The translations under genes and the position numbers were made by a program. From Actinoallomurus sp040655075 (GTDB lineage Bacteria; Actinomycetota; Actinomycetes; Streptosporangiales; Streptosporangiaceae), in NCBI RefSeq assembly GCF_040655075.1, contig NZ_JBFAJC010000009.1:186001-250000 (forward strand): DNA of 64,000 nt, read 5' to 3'. Shown here in pieces: positions 8,265 to 17,947 of the stretch; position 1 is the stretch's first letter; the number at the start of each line of letters is the position of its first letter. The notes under the pieces are model-generated. The model was given only the letters and a program-made list of their open reading frames with translations, was not told where the DNA came from and did not search any database.

Positions 8265-9818
8265 ATGAGCGTACGCGTTCTCATGGGCGTAAGTGACGGT
8301 GGCCTGGCCGCCTCACTGCGCACACAGGTGGACGAACTGACCGACGTCGAGATCGTCGGGGTCGAGACCTCCTCGGCCGACGTGGTGACCGCCGCGAGCC
8401 AGGATCACCTGCTCGACGTCGTGCTGGTGCACCAGGACATCGATGGCCTGTCCGCGATGGACCTCATCCGCGAGCTCGCGATGCGGCATCCCCATCTGGC
8501 CGTGATCGTCATCGCCGAGGACGCCTCGGCGGAGATCTACCGGTCGGCCATGGAGGCCGGGGCGCGAGGCGTGGTCTCCGCGGAGCCCACCCAGGCCGAG
8601 CTCCAGAGCCGTATCGGTTCGGCGGCGGAGTGGTCCCGTACGATGCGGCGGCATTTCGACCCGGCCAGCACCGGAGTGATGCCCACGCGAATGGGCACGA
8701 TCGTGGCCTTGTGCGGAGCCAAGGGAGGCACCGGCACCACCACGCTCGCGGTACAGGCGGCGCTCGCGGCGGCCGCGGACAAGAAGCAGGTCTGCATCGT
8801 CGACATGGATCTGCAGAAGGGCGACGTCCCCAGCTACCTGGACATCACCCATCGACGCAGCATCGTCGACCTGGTCGCCACGGCCTCCGAACTCGACGGC
8901 GTGATCCTCGGAGAGGCGCTCTACGTGCACCGCGACGGACCGCACGTGCTCATGGCCCCGGCCGAGGGCGAACAGGCCGAAGACGTCCCCGCCCGCGCCG
9001 CCCGCCAGATCCTGAGCGGCCTGCGCGGCCGGTACGACGTGGTGATCGTCGACTGTGGGGCCTACATGACCGAGGCCAGTGCCGTCGCGATCGAGCTCGC
9101 CGACACCGTGCTGGTCACCGCGACGCCCGACCTGCCGTGCCTGCGGGCGGTGCAACGCCTCACCAAGATGTGGGAACGCCTGCAGGTCCGCAAGGGAGAC
9201 GACCTGTCGGTCGTGCTCGTCCGCGCCGACCGGAAGAACGAGGTTCAGCCGGACTTCGCACGCAAGATCCTCGGCCTGCCGATGCTGAAGACGACGGTCC
9301 CGGCCTGCTTCTGTTCTCTGGAAGAGGCGGCCAATACCGGGACACCGAAGTCCGTCGAGAGCGGCGACTACCGCAAGGCGATCTCCGGTGTGGTGCGTGA
9401 GATCGGCATCGTCAGCGGCGACGGTGGCGGCGGGCGGCGCGGGCGTGGCGATCGCGGCGTGGCGATCACCGAGTTCGTCGTGCTCATCCCGTTCCTCGGA
9501 CTGCTGCTGCTGCTGGTCTGGCAGGCCATCCTGGTGGGTCTCACCTCGATGTACTCCAGTCACGCCGCCAGCGAGGGGGCGCGCGCCGTGGCCGTACTCG
9601 GGTACGACACGCCGCAGGCGCGGGCGGAGGTGGAGCGCCGGGCGGTCGCCCGGGTGTCCGACCAGTGGGGCGACAAGGACCACTTCCACCTGAGCGTGAC
9701 CGACGGCTATGTGAAGGTCACCATCGACGCCCCGGCCGTGCTGCCGGGCATGCACAGCCCTTGGGGGATCAGCACCAGATCGAAGATCGTTTACGAGGAC
9801 GGGGAGGACATGCCATGA
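8265..9818 (+). CDS. tadZ: TadZ/CpaE ATPase fused to a TadE-like pilin module
   Basis: A 517-residue fusion. Residues 1-120 form a degenerate response-regulator receiver (VLVHQDIDGLSAMDLI). Residues about 145-385 form a MinD/ParA-type ATPase with deviant Walker A KGGTGTTT and IVDMDLQKGDV, as in TadZ/CpaE, which localises the pilus machine. After a glycine/arginine linker, residues 396-517 are a complete TadE-like minor pilin: DRG398-V-A-I-T-E403-F with Glu at +5 and a following hydrophobic helix. The two modules are in one uninterrupted frame. Prepilin peptidase cleavage after G398 could release the TadE part, but this needs the ATPase to stay cytoplasmic. Upstream of cpaB-tadE operon neighbours with short spacing. 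Confidence 0.85.
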   Translation: MSVRVLMGVSDGGLAASLRTQVDELTDVEIVGVETSSADVVTAASQDHLLDVVLVHQDIDGLSAMDLIRELAMRHPHLAVIVIAEDASAEIYRSAMEAGARGVVSAEPTQAELQSRIGSAAEWSRTMRRHFDPASTGVMPTRMGTIVALCGAKGGTGTTTLAVQAALAAAADKKQVCIVDMDLQKGDVPSYLDITHRRSIVDLVATASELDGVILGEALYVHRDGPHVLMAPAEGEQAEDVPARAARQILSGLRGRYDVVIVDCGAYMTEASAVAIELADTVLVTATPDLPCLRAVQRLTKMWERLQVRKGDDLSVVLVRADRKNEVQPDFARKILGLPMLKTTVPACFCSLEEAANTGTPKSVESGDYRKAISGVVREIGIVSGDGGGGRRGRGDRGVAITEFVVLIPFLGLLLLLVWQAILVGLTSMYSSHAASEGARAVAVLGYDTPQARAEVERRAVARVSDQWGDKDHFHLSVTDGYVKVTIDAPAVLPGMHSPWGISTRSKIVYEDGEDMP

Positions 9819-10168
9819 GAGGAACCGGAGACGACGGCGCCGCCATCACCGAGTTCGTGGCGATCCTGCCGATCGGCCTGGTCATCATCCTGGTCGCCTT
9901 CGAGGCGCTGCTGGCGGAGACGACGGTCGAGCGCGTGGAGAACGCCGCCCGCACCGGCGCCCGGCTCGCGAGCCAGGAGCAGAACGCCGGCACATGCGCA
10001 GACTCGGCGATGAACGCGGCGCCGAGCTGGCTCGATCGAATTCAGGCGGACGGCGGCTGGCGGGGCAACGGCCTCTACTGCCACGTCCGCGCGGAGGTCC
10101 CGGTGCTGTTCCCCGGCGCGCACCTCGACTTCACGATCGACCGTACGGTCCAGATGCCGGTTGGGTGA
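9815..10168 (+). CDS. tadE: TadE-like minor pilin
   Basis: A 117-residue TadE-family protein overlapping the TadZ-TadE stop by four bases (ATGA), so translation is coupled. It has a short leader MRGTGDDG8 with predicted prepilin peptidase cleavage before A9, Glu13 at +5 (AAITEFVAILP) and a hydrophobic helix to about residue 32. The periplasmic-side domain has two cysteines (TCADS and LYCHV) that may pair. TadE proteins are pseudopilins required for Flp pilus assembly. This is the second TadE module in tandem, after the one fused to TadZ, and the two may form a heteromeric minor pilin pair as TadE/TadF do. Confidence 0.85.
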   Translation: MRGTGDDGAAITEFVAILPIGLVIILVAFEALLAETTVERVENAARTGARLASQEQNAGTCADSAMNAAPSWLDRIQADGGWRGNGLYCHVRAEVPVLFPGAHLDFTIDRTVQMPVG

Positions 10169-10171
10169 GCG

Positions 10172-11496
<1,325 letters not shown>

Positions 11497-11500
<4 letters not shown>

Positions 11501-12429
11501 CGCTCCCGTACCCGGCGATCCTCACCATCATGGGCGTGACCCTCGCCGTGCTGACGTTGGCGGTGTACGACCTGGTCCTCGGCTGGGAGCAGCTCCGCCG
11601 GCTGCGGGGCCGGACCGCGCTGGACGACGCGCAACGACGCGCGAACAGCGTCCTCGGCCGTCTCGACTCCCGGTTGCGCCGTACCGAGGTCGGCCGTCTC
11701 GTCGCCAGACGCCTCAACGCGGCCAACGTGCGGATGCGCGTCTCCACCTTCCTGGTGCTGATGGTGATCGGCTTCGTCGCCGCGCTTTACCTCATCGGCA
11801 GTTACCTGGCGCCGGTGTTCGGCGTCGCCGCGGGCGTGGGAGTGGTCTTTCTCTTCTTCGCCTTCCTCCGCCGCCAGGAGGCCCGGCGGCGTGAGGAGTT
11901 CATCGCCCAGTTGCCGGAACTGGCCCGGGTGCTGTCGAACGCGTCCGCGGCGGGGCTGGTGATGCGTACCGCGATCGAGATGGCCGCCGAGGAGCTCGAG
12001 GACCCGGCCAGCCTGGAGTTGCGCCGGACCGCCGACGCGCTGCGGCTGGGGCAGCACACCGACCAGGCGCTGCACGAGCTCGGCGAGCGGCTGCCGTCAC
12101 GGGAGCTCGCCGTTCTCGTCAGCACGCTGATCGTCGCTTCCCGGTCCGGAGGCTCGCTCGTCACGGCGCTGCGCAGCATCGCCGGCACGCTCGAGGACCG
12201 GAAGGAGATCCGGCGCGAGGTCAAGACGATCATGGGCGAAGCGGTCGTGACCAACTGGGCGATCGCGGCGATGGGTGTCGGCATCCTGTTCGTCGTCAAC
12301 CTGGTCTCGCCGGGGGTGCTGCGCACGATGAGCGAGCACCTCCCCGGCCAGGTCATTCTCGGCGTGAGCTCCGTCGTCTTCATCCTCAGCTTGGTCATCA
12401 TCCGGCGCATCACCCGAATCGACGTCTGA
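11497..12429 (+). CDS. tadB: TadB inner-membrane pilus protein
   Basis: A 310-residue protein of the type II secretion system F (GspF) family, TadB branch. It has N-terminal membrane segments (residues 5-24 and about 86-125), a cytoplasmic helical domain containing FIAQLPELARVLSNASAAG and the conserved GERLPSRELAVLVSTLIVA, then C-terminal membrane segments (IAAMGVGILFVVNLVSPG and QVILGVSSVVFILSLVII). TadB and TadC form the membrane platform on which the ATPase TadA acts. The ATG lies inside the tadA stop (ATGA overlap). Confidence 0.9.
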
Positions 12430-12438
12430 GGTCGCCTG

Positions 12439-13326
12439 ATGGAGATCCTGTTGATGGCCGCGGCCGCGGCGCTCTGCTTCGTGCTCGGAGTCTGGGGATT
12501 CGCGCTCATGAGGTCCGGTGAGCGAGTGGCGCAGGACATCCTCACGCCGCCGGAGAAGCGGAAGGCGCGGAGCGACGGAACGATCCTGAACCAGCTCGCC
12601 GACGTGCTGGGGCGCCCGCTCACGCGTCCCATGCTGGAGTTCCTCGGACCGAGGCGCCGGCAGATCCGGCGCCGGATCGACGCGGCCGGCCGACCCGGCG
12701 ACATGACCGTCGAGTCGTACGCCCGGCAGACCGCCGGGCTCATCATCCTCTTCGTGCTGCCCGGGATCCTGTTCGTGCTGCAGGGACAGACGTTCTTCGG
12801 CATCCTCCTCATGTTCGGGGTCGGGCAGAACGAACTGCTGCTCGCCGTGCGTACGCGGCAGCGTCAGGACGAGATCGAGCGCATGCTGCCCGACTTCCTC
12901 GATGTGCTCGCGGTCACGGTCACGGCCGGGCTGGGTTTCCGGCACGCGCTGAGCCGGGTCGCCGAGAGCATGCCCGGCGCGCTGGCCGAGGAGTTCACCA
13001 TCTCGCTGCAGCAGATGGAGCTGGGCACCCCGCGCCGCGAGGCGTTCGAGGACCTGCGCCGGCGCAACAGGGCGGAGATGCTCGGCCAGTTCGTCACGGC
13101 CATCCTGCAGGCGGAGGAGCTCGGCGCTCCGCTGGCCACGGCGCTCATGGAGCTCAGCACGGACATGCGCCGGGAGTCGGCGCAGTGGGCCAAACGCAAG
13201 GCACAGCGCATCACCCCACGGATCACGGCCGTCTCGGCGGCCCTGACCCTCCCGGCGATCATGGCGATCGTCGTGGGCGGGATGTTCTACTCCTCAGGAG
13301 CTGATCTCGGTGGCCTCCTTCGCTGA
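12439..13326 (+). CDS. tadC: TadC inner-membrane pilus protein
   Basis: A 295-residue GspF-family protein of the TadC branch. It has a membrane segment at the start (LLMAAAAALCFVLGVWGFA), another pair around residues 95-125, and a C-terminal segment (ITAVSAALTLPAIMAIVVGGMFY). The cytoplasmic core MLPDFLDVLAVTVTAGLGF is the classic TadC signature. It begins nine bases after tadB and its last codons overlap the GTG start of the histidine kinase by 17 bases, tying the two-component system to the pilus operon. Confidence 0.9.
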   Translation: MEILLMAAAAALCFVLGVWGFALMRSGERVAQDILTPPEKRKARSDGTILNQLADVLGRPLTRPMLEFLGPRRRQIRRRIDAAGRPGDMTVESYARQTAGLIILFVLPGILFVLQGQTFFGILLMFGVGQNELLLAVRTRQRQDEIERMLPDFLDVLAVTVTAGLGFRHALSRVAESMPGALAEEFTISLQQMELGTPRREAFEDLRRRNRAEMLGQFVTAILQAEELGAPLATALMELSTDMRRESAQWAKRKAQRITPRITAVSAALTLPAIMAIVVGGMFYSSGADLGGLLR

Positions 13327-14491
13327 TCCGATGGTGCCGGCCCGGGTCGGGGCGGCGTTCCGATTGCTCATGCAGCTGCGAACCCTCACGGCAATGGTCA
13401 CGCTGGTCCTGATCCTGCCGGCGCACCCTCCGACGGCCGTGGTGCTGCTGCTCTCCTTCGCGGCACTTTCCTGGATCGCCGCCCGTCACTGGCAGTTGAT
13501 AGTGCCGCGTCTGCTGCTGCATCCGCTGCTGGTGGCGGCGGACGTGGCCGCGTCGTTCACCGCGCTCAGGCTCGGCGGGCCCACGGGACCGTTCTTCCTC
13601 TCGACCGTGGTCACCGCCGGAGTCGCCGGGCTGCTCTTCCGCTGGCCGGGCATGCTGGCCATCTCCGCGTTCCAGGTGTTCTGGTACTACCTGACCCTGG
13701 CCGCCGGTCACGTGCCGGCCGCCGACCAGACGTTCCAGGCCCTCGCGGGTCAGCCGTTGTACTACCCGCTGATCGGCTTCGCGGGAGTGGCGCTCCGCAA
13801 GCTCATCGACGACCAGGCCGAGGCCGAGTCCACGGCGGCCGCCGCTGAGGAACGGACGTGGCTGGCGCGGGAGATGCACGACTCACTCGCCAAGACACTG
13901 CGCGGCATCGCGATGGCCACGGCGGCGCTGCCGATGTGGGCACGCCAGGATCCCGAACGGATGGTCGAGGAATCGGTCCGCATCGCCGCGGATGTCGAGG
14001 TCGCCTCCCGTGAGGCGCGCAACCTCATCAACGGGCTACGGGACGAGAGCATCACCCTGCCCTTGCCGACGGCCGTACGCGCGATCGCGGAGAGCTGGCG
14101 TGACGCCCATGGGATCAGTGTCCGATGCGACATCGACTCCGGGGCCGACCTGCCGCTGCGTGCCCGCTATGAGGCGGTGGCGATCTGCTCGGAGGCGCTC
14201 ACGAACGTCGTACGGCACGCGGCCGCGACCTCGGTCGACGTACGGCTCGCCGCGGAGCGCGGCGCCGTGGTCCTGACGATCCGGGACGACGGCAAGGGCT
14301 TCCGGCTGAGGAGTCTCGAGGATCTGGCAAGAGACGGGCACTACGGGCTGCTCGGCCTGCGGGAACGCGCCGAACGGGCCGGTGGTGCCGTCTCGCTGAT
14401 GTCCGAGCCGAAGGCGGGCACCACGATCACCGTGACGTTCCCGGTGGCCGGAGCATCGTCCAGTGGTCTGCGCGTCGCGGAGGTGATCTGA
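13310..14491 (+). CDS. NarL-type sensor histidine kinase in the Tad operon
   Basis: A 393-residue kinase. The N-terminal 160 residues contain about five membrane helices forming a sensing module without a large external domain. The HisKA_3 dimerisation box is EERTWLAREMHDSLAKTLRG, with the phospho-accepting histidine in MHDS. The HATPase domain has ICSEALTNVVRHA (N box), IRDDGKGF (G1 box) and GHYGLLGLRERAERAGG (G2). The GTG start overlaps tadC by 17 bases, and its stop abuts the GTG start of the response regulator. Placement inside the operon suggests control of pilus expression, possibly in response to envelope or surface signals (inference). Confidence 0.9.
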   Translation: MASFADPMVPARVGAAFRLLMQLRTLTAMVTLVLILPAHPPTAVVLLLSFAALSWIAARHWQLIVPRLLLHPLLVAADVAASFTALRLGGPTGPFFLSTVVTAGVAGLLFRWPGMLAISAFQVFWYYLTLAAGHVPAADQTFQALAGQPLYYPLIGFAGVALRKLIDDQAEAESTAAAAEERTWLAREMHDSLAKTLRGIAMATAALPMWARQDPERMVEESVRIAADVEVASREARNLINGLRDESITLPLPTAVRAIAESWRDAHGISVRCDIDSGADLPLRARYEAVAICSEALTNVVRHAAATSVDVRLAAERGAVVLTIRDDGKGFRLRSLEDLARDGHYGLLGLRERAERAGGAVSLMSEPKAGTTITVTFPVAGASSSGLRVAEVI

Positions 14492-15148
14492 GTGGGAACG
14501 CCCAGGGTGATCGTCGCGGACGACAACGTCGTCGTCCGGTCCGGTCTGGTCTCGTTGCTGGAGGCGGGCGGTGTGGAGGTGCTCGGCGAGGCGGCCGACG
14601 GGGAGAAGGCCATCGCCCTCGCCGAGCGACACCGTCCCGACCTGGTGCTGCTCGACGTGCGGATGCCGCTGCTCGACGGCGTGACGGCGGCGCAGCGGCT
14701 CGCGGAGACGACGCGGGTGCTCATGCTGACTTACACCGCCACGCCGGAGATCATCCGTGCGGCCATCGGCAACGGCGCGGCCGGCTATCTCGTGCACGGC
14801 ACCTTCACGCCCGCGGAACTCCTCGATGCCGTGCGCGAGACGGTGAGCGGTGCCAATCCGCTTTCTCCGGTAGCCGCCGCGGTCCTCGTCGGCGCGGTGC
14901 AGAACCAGGCGAAAGCGCCACCGGAGTCTCCGCGCAGCCGCTTCGGCCTGTCCGTTCGCGAAATGGAGGTCATGGAACTCGTCGCCCAGGGCTATCCCAA
15001 TGGTGCCATCGCGGCCCGGCTGTTCCTCGCGGACAAGACAATCAAGAATCACGTCAATCACATCTATGCCAAGCTCGGGGTGACCACGAGGGCGGCGGCG
15101 ATCGCCCTGTGGCTGGGATCGGGAACGGCCCGGAAGGGCTGGTCGTGA
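14492..15148 (+). CDS. NarL/FixJ-type response regulator in the Tad operon
   Basis: A 218-residue regulator with a receiver domain (residues 1-120: VIVADDNVVVRSG, phospho-acceptor aspartate in LVLLDVRMPLLDG, conserved threonine in MLTYT) and a C-terminal LuxR/GerE helix-turn-helix (FGLSVREMEVMELVAQGYPNG, then LFLADKTIKNHVNHIYAKLG). It is the obvious partner of the preceding kinase, starting one base after that gene's stop with GTG. A GC-rich hairpin at 15169-15192 closes the operon 20 bases downstream. Likely targets are the Flp pilin and later pilus promoters, not visible as a defined operator. Confidence 0.9.
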   Translation: MGTPRVIVADDNVVVRSGLVSLLEAGGVEVLGEAADGEKAIALAERHRPDLVLLDVRMPLLDGVTAAQRLAETTRVLMLTYTATPEIIRAAIGNGAAGYLVHGTFTPAELLDAVRETVSGANPLSPVAAAVLVGAVQNQAKAPPESPRSRFGLSVREMEVMELVAQGYPNGAIAARLFLADKTIKNHVNHIYAKLGVTTRAAAIALWLGSGTARKGWS

Positions 15149-15168
15149 CCGACCAGGTCGTGGGACTC

Positions 15169-15192
15169 GGGGCCCAGGAGAAAATGGGCCCC
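15169..15192. terminator. hairpin closing the cpaB-to-response-regulator operon
   Basis: A perfect 8-bp inverted repeat, GGGGCCCA and TGGGCCCC, with an 8-base loop, starts 20 bases after the response regulator stop. It lacks a T-run, as is common in actinomycete terminators. It separates the assembly operon from the separately transcribed Flp pilin. Confidence 0.55.
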
Positions 15193-15295
15193 CGCCCTAA
15201 CGGAAACTGGGCCGGCGGACCCTGGGAACCTTGCTCGCGGGTCCGTAACGTCTTTGCTGACAAAGGCGAATCGGGAACGCACCCGGGAGGACCAG

Positions 15296-15523
15296 ATGAT
15301 TCCGTTCTTCGTAATTCTTTCGACTCTCGTCGAGGACAATGCAAAGCGTATCAAGAAGCGTTATGTCGGCGATGATCGTGGTGCCAGTATCGTCGAGTAC
15401 ATTGCGCTCCTGTTCATCGTCGCGCTCATTGTCGCCGCTGTTCACGGGTCTGGTATCGACCAGACCATCAAGTCCAAGGCGGTCTCGGCCGTCAACAAGG
15501 TGTTCAGCTCGGCCGGTGGATGA
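15296..15523 (+). CDS. flp: Flp-type major pilin
   Basis: A 75-residue Flp prepilin. The leader ends at G29 with the type IVb cleavage motif DDRG-ASIVEY: cleavage before A30, Glu34 at +5 followed by Tyr35. The mature part is a single hydrophobic helix (IALLFIVALIVAAV) plus a short tail ending AVNKVFSSAGG. The ATG at 15296 has GGGAGGA seven bases upstream, which decides it over an upstream in-frame ATG. Hairpins flank the gene on both sides, consistent with a stable, abundant monocistronic message, as expected for the main structural subunit. Confidence 0.9.
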   Translation: MIPFFVILSTLVEDNAKRIKKRYVGDDRGASIVEYIALLFIVALIVAAVHGSGIDQTIKSKAVSAVNKVFSSAGG

Positions 15524-15542
15524 CAGAACCTGTTCCTCGTGT

Positions 15543-15577
15543 GGCGGAGGAGACCACCTCAGGTGGTCTCCTCCGCC
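15543..15577 (+). terminator. strong hairpin after the Flp pilin
   Basis: A perfect 16-bp inverted repeat (arms 15543-15558 and 15562-15577, beginning GGCGGAGGAG) with a TCA loop, 20 bases after the pilin stop. It is the strongest hairpin in the locus and would both terminate transcription and protect the pilin mRNA 3' end. Confidence 0.8.
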
Positions 15578-15610
15578 GCATTGCTGCTCCCAGTGACCAG
15601 AGAGGGAATA

Positions 15611-17185
15611 ATGCGGGCTTCAGAAGAAATGCGTGCGTTCAAGGCGGACAGGCTTTCCGGCAGAGCGGCGTTCATGCGTTTCACCGCCGCTGCATCGGCG
15701 CTGATGCTGACGGTTCCCGGGTGCAGCGGCGACGGCGAGAAGCCGGACGGTCGAAAACCGGCCGGTGGCGGGCCGGTGAGCGAGAAGCCGATCGCGTCCG
15801 AGCCGATGGAGCACGAGGACGGCCCGGCTCACGTAGACCTGCTCGCCGTCGACCGGACCGCGCAGGACACCGTCACGGTCCGCCTGCGCATCGTCAATGA
15901 CGGTCAGCGGAGACTCCGGCTGCTCACGGCGCTGAAGGACATGGCGCCCAACTCGCCGGGCTCGGAACTCGCGAACGGCATCGCCCTCGTGGACGGTGTC
16001 GGCGACAAGGTCTATTACCCCATGACGACCAGCACCGGCTCCTGCCTCTGCAGTGATGTCACCAATGTGGAGGTGGCCCCGGGCAAGCCGCAGGAGTTGT
16101 ACGCCGTCTACGCGGATCCTCGAACGACCCGGGTGACGTTGTCGGTCCCCGACACCGTGCAGTTCGCCGACGTGCCGATCGGTGTGGGGCAGGCACCCCC
16201 GGCTCCCGGACAGAGCGTGGATCCGGCGAAGGTCTCATTGGGGCAGCCGAACGTCCGCTCACTGGTGAACAGCAGCGAATCGGCCGTACAGGACGTCGAT
16301 GACGACGACAACGACCGAACGATGCGGCTCTCCGCCGACGTGCTGTTCGCCTACGACAAAGCCGTTCTGACGTCGAAGGCCAGTGGCGTGCTGCGGGGAG
16401 TGGCCCAGCAGATCGACAGGTCCAGGGGTGACACCATCAAGATCGACGGGTACACCGACAACACCGGTACCGACGCCGTGAACCAGCCGCTGTCCGAACA
16501 GCGGGCCCAAGCCATGCAGGACGCGCTGAAGAGCCTGGTGACCAGGCAGGGCCTCACCTTCCAGTCGGCCGGCCACGGATCACAGAACCCGGTGGCCAAG
16601 AACGACGACGAATCGGGACGGAAGCGGAACCGTCGGGTGACCGTGGCGTTCGCCAAGCCCCCGGAGCCGCAGACCACCGCGCCGTCCGCGGGTCCGGCGT
16701 TCCGGTGGAGCGGCGAGGGGAGGCTCCCCGTGCTCGCCACCGCGCGCCCGAACTTCCATGCGGACGGGAACACCACCATCGAAGGGGCCGACAACCTCCG
16801 GTTCGACGTCAACAGCCTGCATCGCGAGTCGAGCGGCCTCGTGACACTCGTCTGGACGGTCACCGATATCGGCGCCCAGGATCAGATGATCGGCGGGTCG
16901 TTCGACAAGTGGCTCTCGCTGGAGTACCCGGGCGCCACCACGACCTCCGGGGCCGGTCTCGTCGACAGGGTCGGGCAGATGCGTTATTGGCCGTCGCGCG
17001 ACGGTCAGGGCGTGTGCGTGTGCAGCTCGACGAGCGAGGCCGTCTATGCCACGCAGATCCTCCATCCGAAGAGCAGCGTCACCTACTCCGGTGTCTACAA
17101 GCCGCCGGTGGCCCTGAGCAGGATGGACGTGCAGATCAGCTGGTTCGCCGAGAAAATCGATGTGGGCGGCGTGCCGGTCAGGTGA
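15611..17185 (+). CDS. OmpA-domain lipoprotein with duplicated flanking domains
   Basis: A 524-residue exported lipoprotein (lipobox LTVPGC at about residues 35-40). A central OmpA/MotB peptidoglycan-binding domain runs from about 235 to 355: RLSADVLFAYDKAVLTSKA, then IKIDGYTDNTGTDAVNQPLSEQRA and KRNRRVTVAF. On either side lies a similar beta-rich domain of about 130-150 residues, each with a YxP segment followed by a CxC pair (GSCLCSD and GVCVCSS). I read these as a domain duplication. The protein should tether the pilus machine to peptidoglycan. The ATG has AGAGGGA upstream. Confidence 0.8.
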   Translation: MRASEEMRAFKADRLSGRAAFMRFTAAASALMLTVPGCSGDGEKPDGRKPAGGGPVSEKPIASEPMEHEDGPAHVDLLAVDRTAQDTVTVRLRIVNDGQRRLRLLTALKDMAPNSPGSELANGIALVDGVGDKVYYPMTTSTGSCLCSDVTNVEVAPGKPQELYAVYADPRTTRVTLSVPDTVQFADVPIGVGQAPPAPGQSVDPAKVSLGQPNVRSLVNSSESAVQDVDDDDNDRTMRLSADVLFAYDKAVLTSKASGVLRGVAQQIDRSRGDTIKIDGYTDNTGTDAVNQPLSEQRAQAMQDALKSLVTRQGLTFQSAGHGSQNPVAKNDDESGRKRNRRVTVAFAKPPEPQTTAPSAGPAFRWSGEGRLPVLATARPNFHADGNTTIEGADNLRFDVNSLHRESSGLVTLVWTVTDIGAQDQMIGGSFDKWLSLEYPGATTTSGAGLVDRVGQMRYWPSRDGQGVCVCSSTSEAVYATQILHPKSSVTYSGVYKPPVALSRMDVQISWFAEKIDVGGVPVR

Positions 17186-17204
17186 TCGGACTCGTCTGAG
17201 TTTC

Positions 17205-17237
17205 GCCCGGGGGCCCAGCAACAAAGGGTCCCCGGGC
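17205..17237 (+). terminator. GC-rich hairpin after the OmpA-type lipoprotein
   Basis: Arms GCCCGGGGGCCC (17205-17216) and GGGTCCCCGGGC (17226-17237) pair over 12 bp with one G-U wobble and a 9-base loop, 20 bases after the stop. No T-run follows. Confidence 0.7.
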
Positions 17238-17276
17238 CCTGGTGAGAATTCCGTTCCTGACGCGATCCTTTGTCTC

Positions 17277-17837
17277 ATGCGCAGGCGAAGAGGGGGACGT
17301 GGCAACTGTCGCCGGCTCCTGGCGGCCGTCACGCTCGTGCCGGCCATCCTCTCGACATCCGGGTGTCTCGGCCTGAAGGAAGACCCGAAGCTCGACGCGT
17401 CGTTGAGGCGGTACCGCGGAGAGGGATTCTCAGTCGGATATCCGAAAGCGTGGGCACAGTCCGCTTCGGACCGGCGAGCCGTTCCCGGATCGTCGTTCGA
17501 GGTGACGACGACGGCCGGATCGTTCGACATCCTGACGTACTGGGGCCGCGCACAACTGCTCGACGATGTGGTGTCGGACTTCCTGCGGATCAGCCGGGCC
17601 CAGCGCGGGTTCCAGCTGATCGGGCAGGAACGCATCGACGTGGACGGTAGCACCGGTTATCGGGTGCGCAAGGAGTGCAACGGCTGTATCGGCACATCGT
17701 CGCAGCGGCTGCACACCGTGGACTGGTTCGCGCAGTTGAAGAACGGCACCGTAGTCGATGTGCGGGTCGGATTTCTCACCGAGCATTATGACTTCTCGGT
17801 CGTCACTTCGATCGGCCGTTCGCTGGCGGTCGATTAA
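17277..17837 (+). CDS. small predicted lipoprotein of the Tad locus
   Basis: About 186 residues: a basic N-terminus (MRRRRGGRGNCRR), a hydrophobic stretch and a lipobox (LSTSGC). The mature part resembles LpqN/PsbP-like single-domain proteins (YRGEGFSVGYPKAW, GSFDILTYWGRAQ, TVVDVRVGFLTEHYDF) and has a CNGC pair. I cannot name the family with certainty. The ribosome site before ATG 17277 is weak, so a start slightly upstream is possible. Hairpins on both sides suggest its own transcript. Position between the OmpA-type lipoprotein and TadG suggests an envelope role in pilus assembly. Confidence 0.7.
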   Translation: MRRRRGGRGNCRRLLAAVTLVPAILSTSGCLGLKEDPKLDASLRRYRGEGFSVGYPKAWAQSASDRRAVPGSSFEVTTTAGSFDILTYWGRAQLLDDVVSDFLRISRAQRGFQLIGQERIDVDGSTGYRVRKECNGCIGTSSQRLHTVDWFAQLKNGTVVDVRVGFLTEHYDFSVVTSIGRSLAVD

Positions 17838-17841
17838 AACG

Positions 17842-17871
17842 CCGCGGGCCCACTCGCTTTTGGGCCCGCGG
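17842..17871 (+). terminator. hairpin after the small lipoprotein
   Basis: A perfect 10-bp inverted repeat, CCGCGGGCCC and GGGCCCGCGG, with a 10-base loop containing TTTT, five bases after the lipoprotein stop. Confidence 0.7.
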
Positions 17872-17947
17872 GCCCTGTTCACCGGTCACCCCGACCTCTA
17901 GGTTCTTGATCCGAGGAAGACCGTACTCGGCAAGGCGAGGGTTTTAC

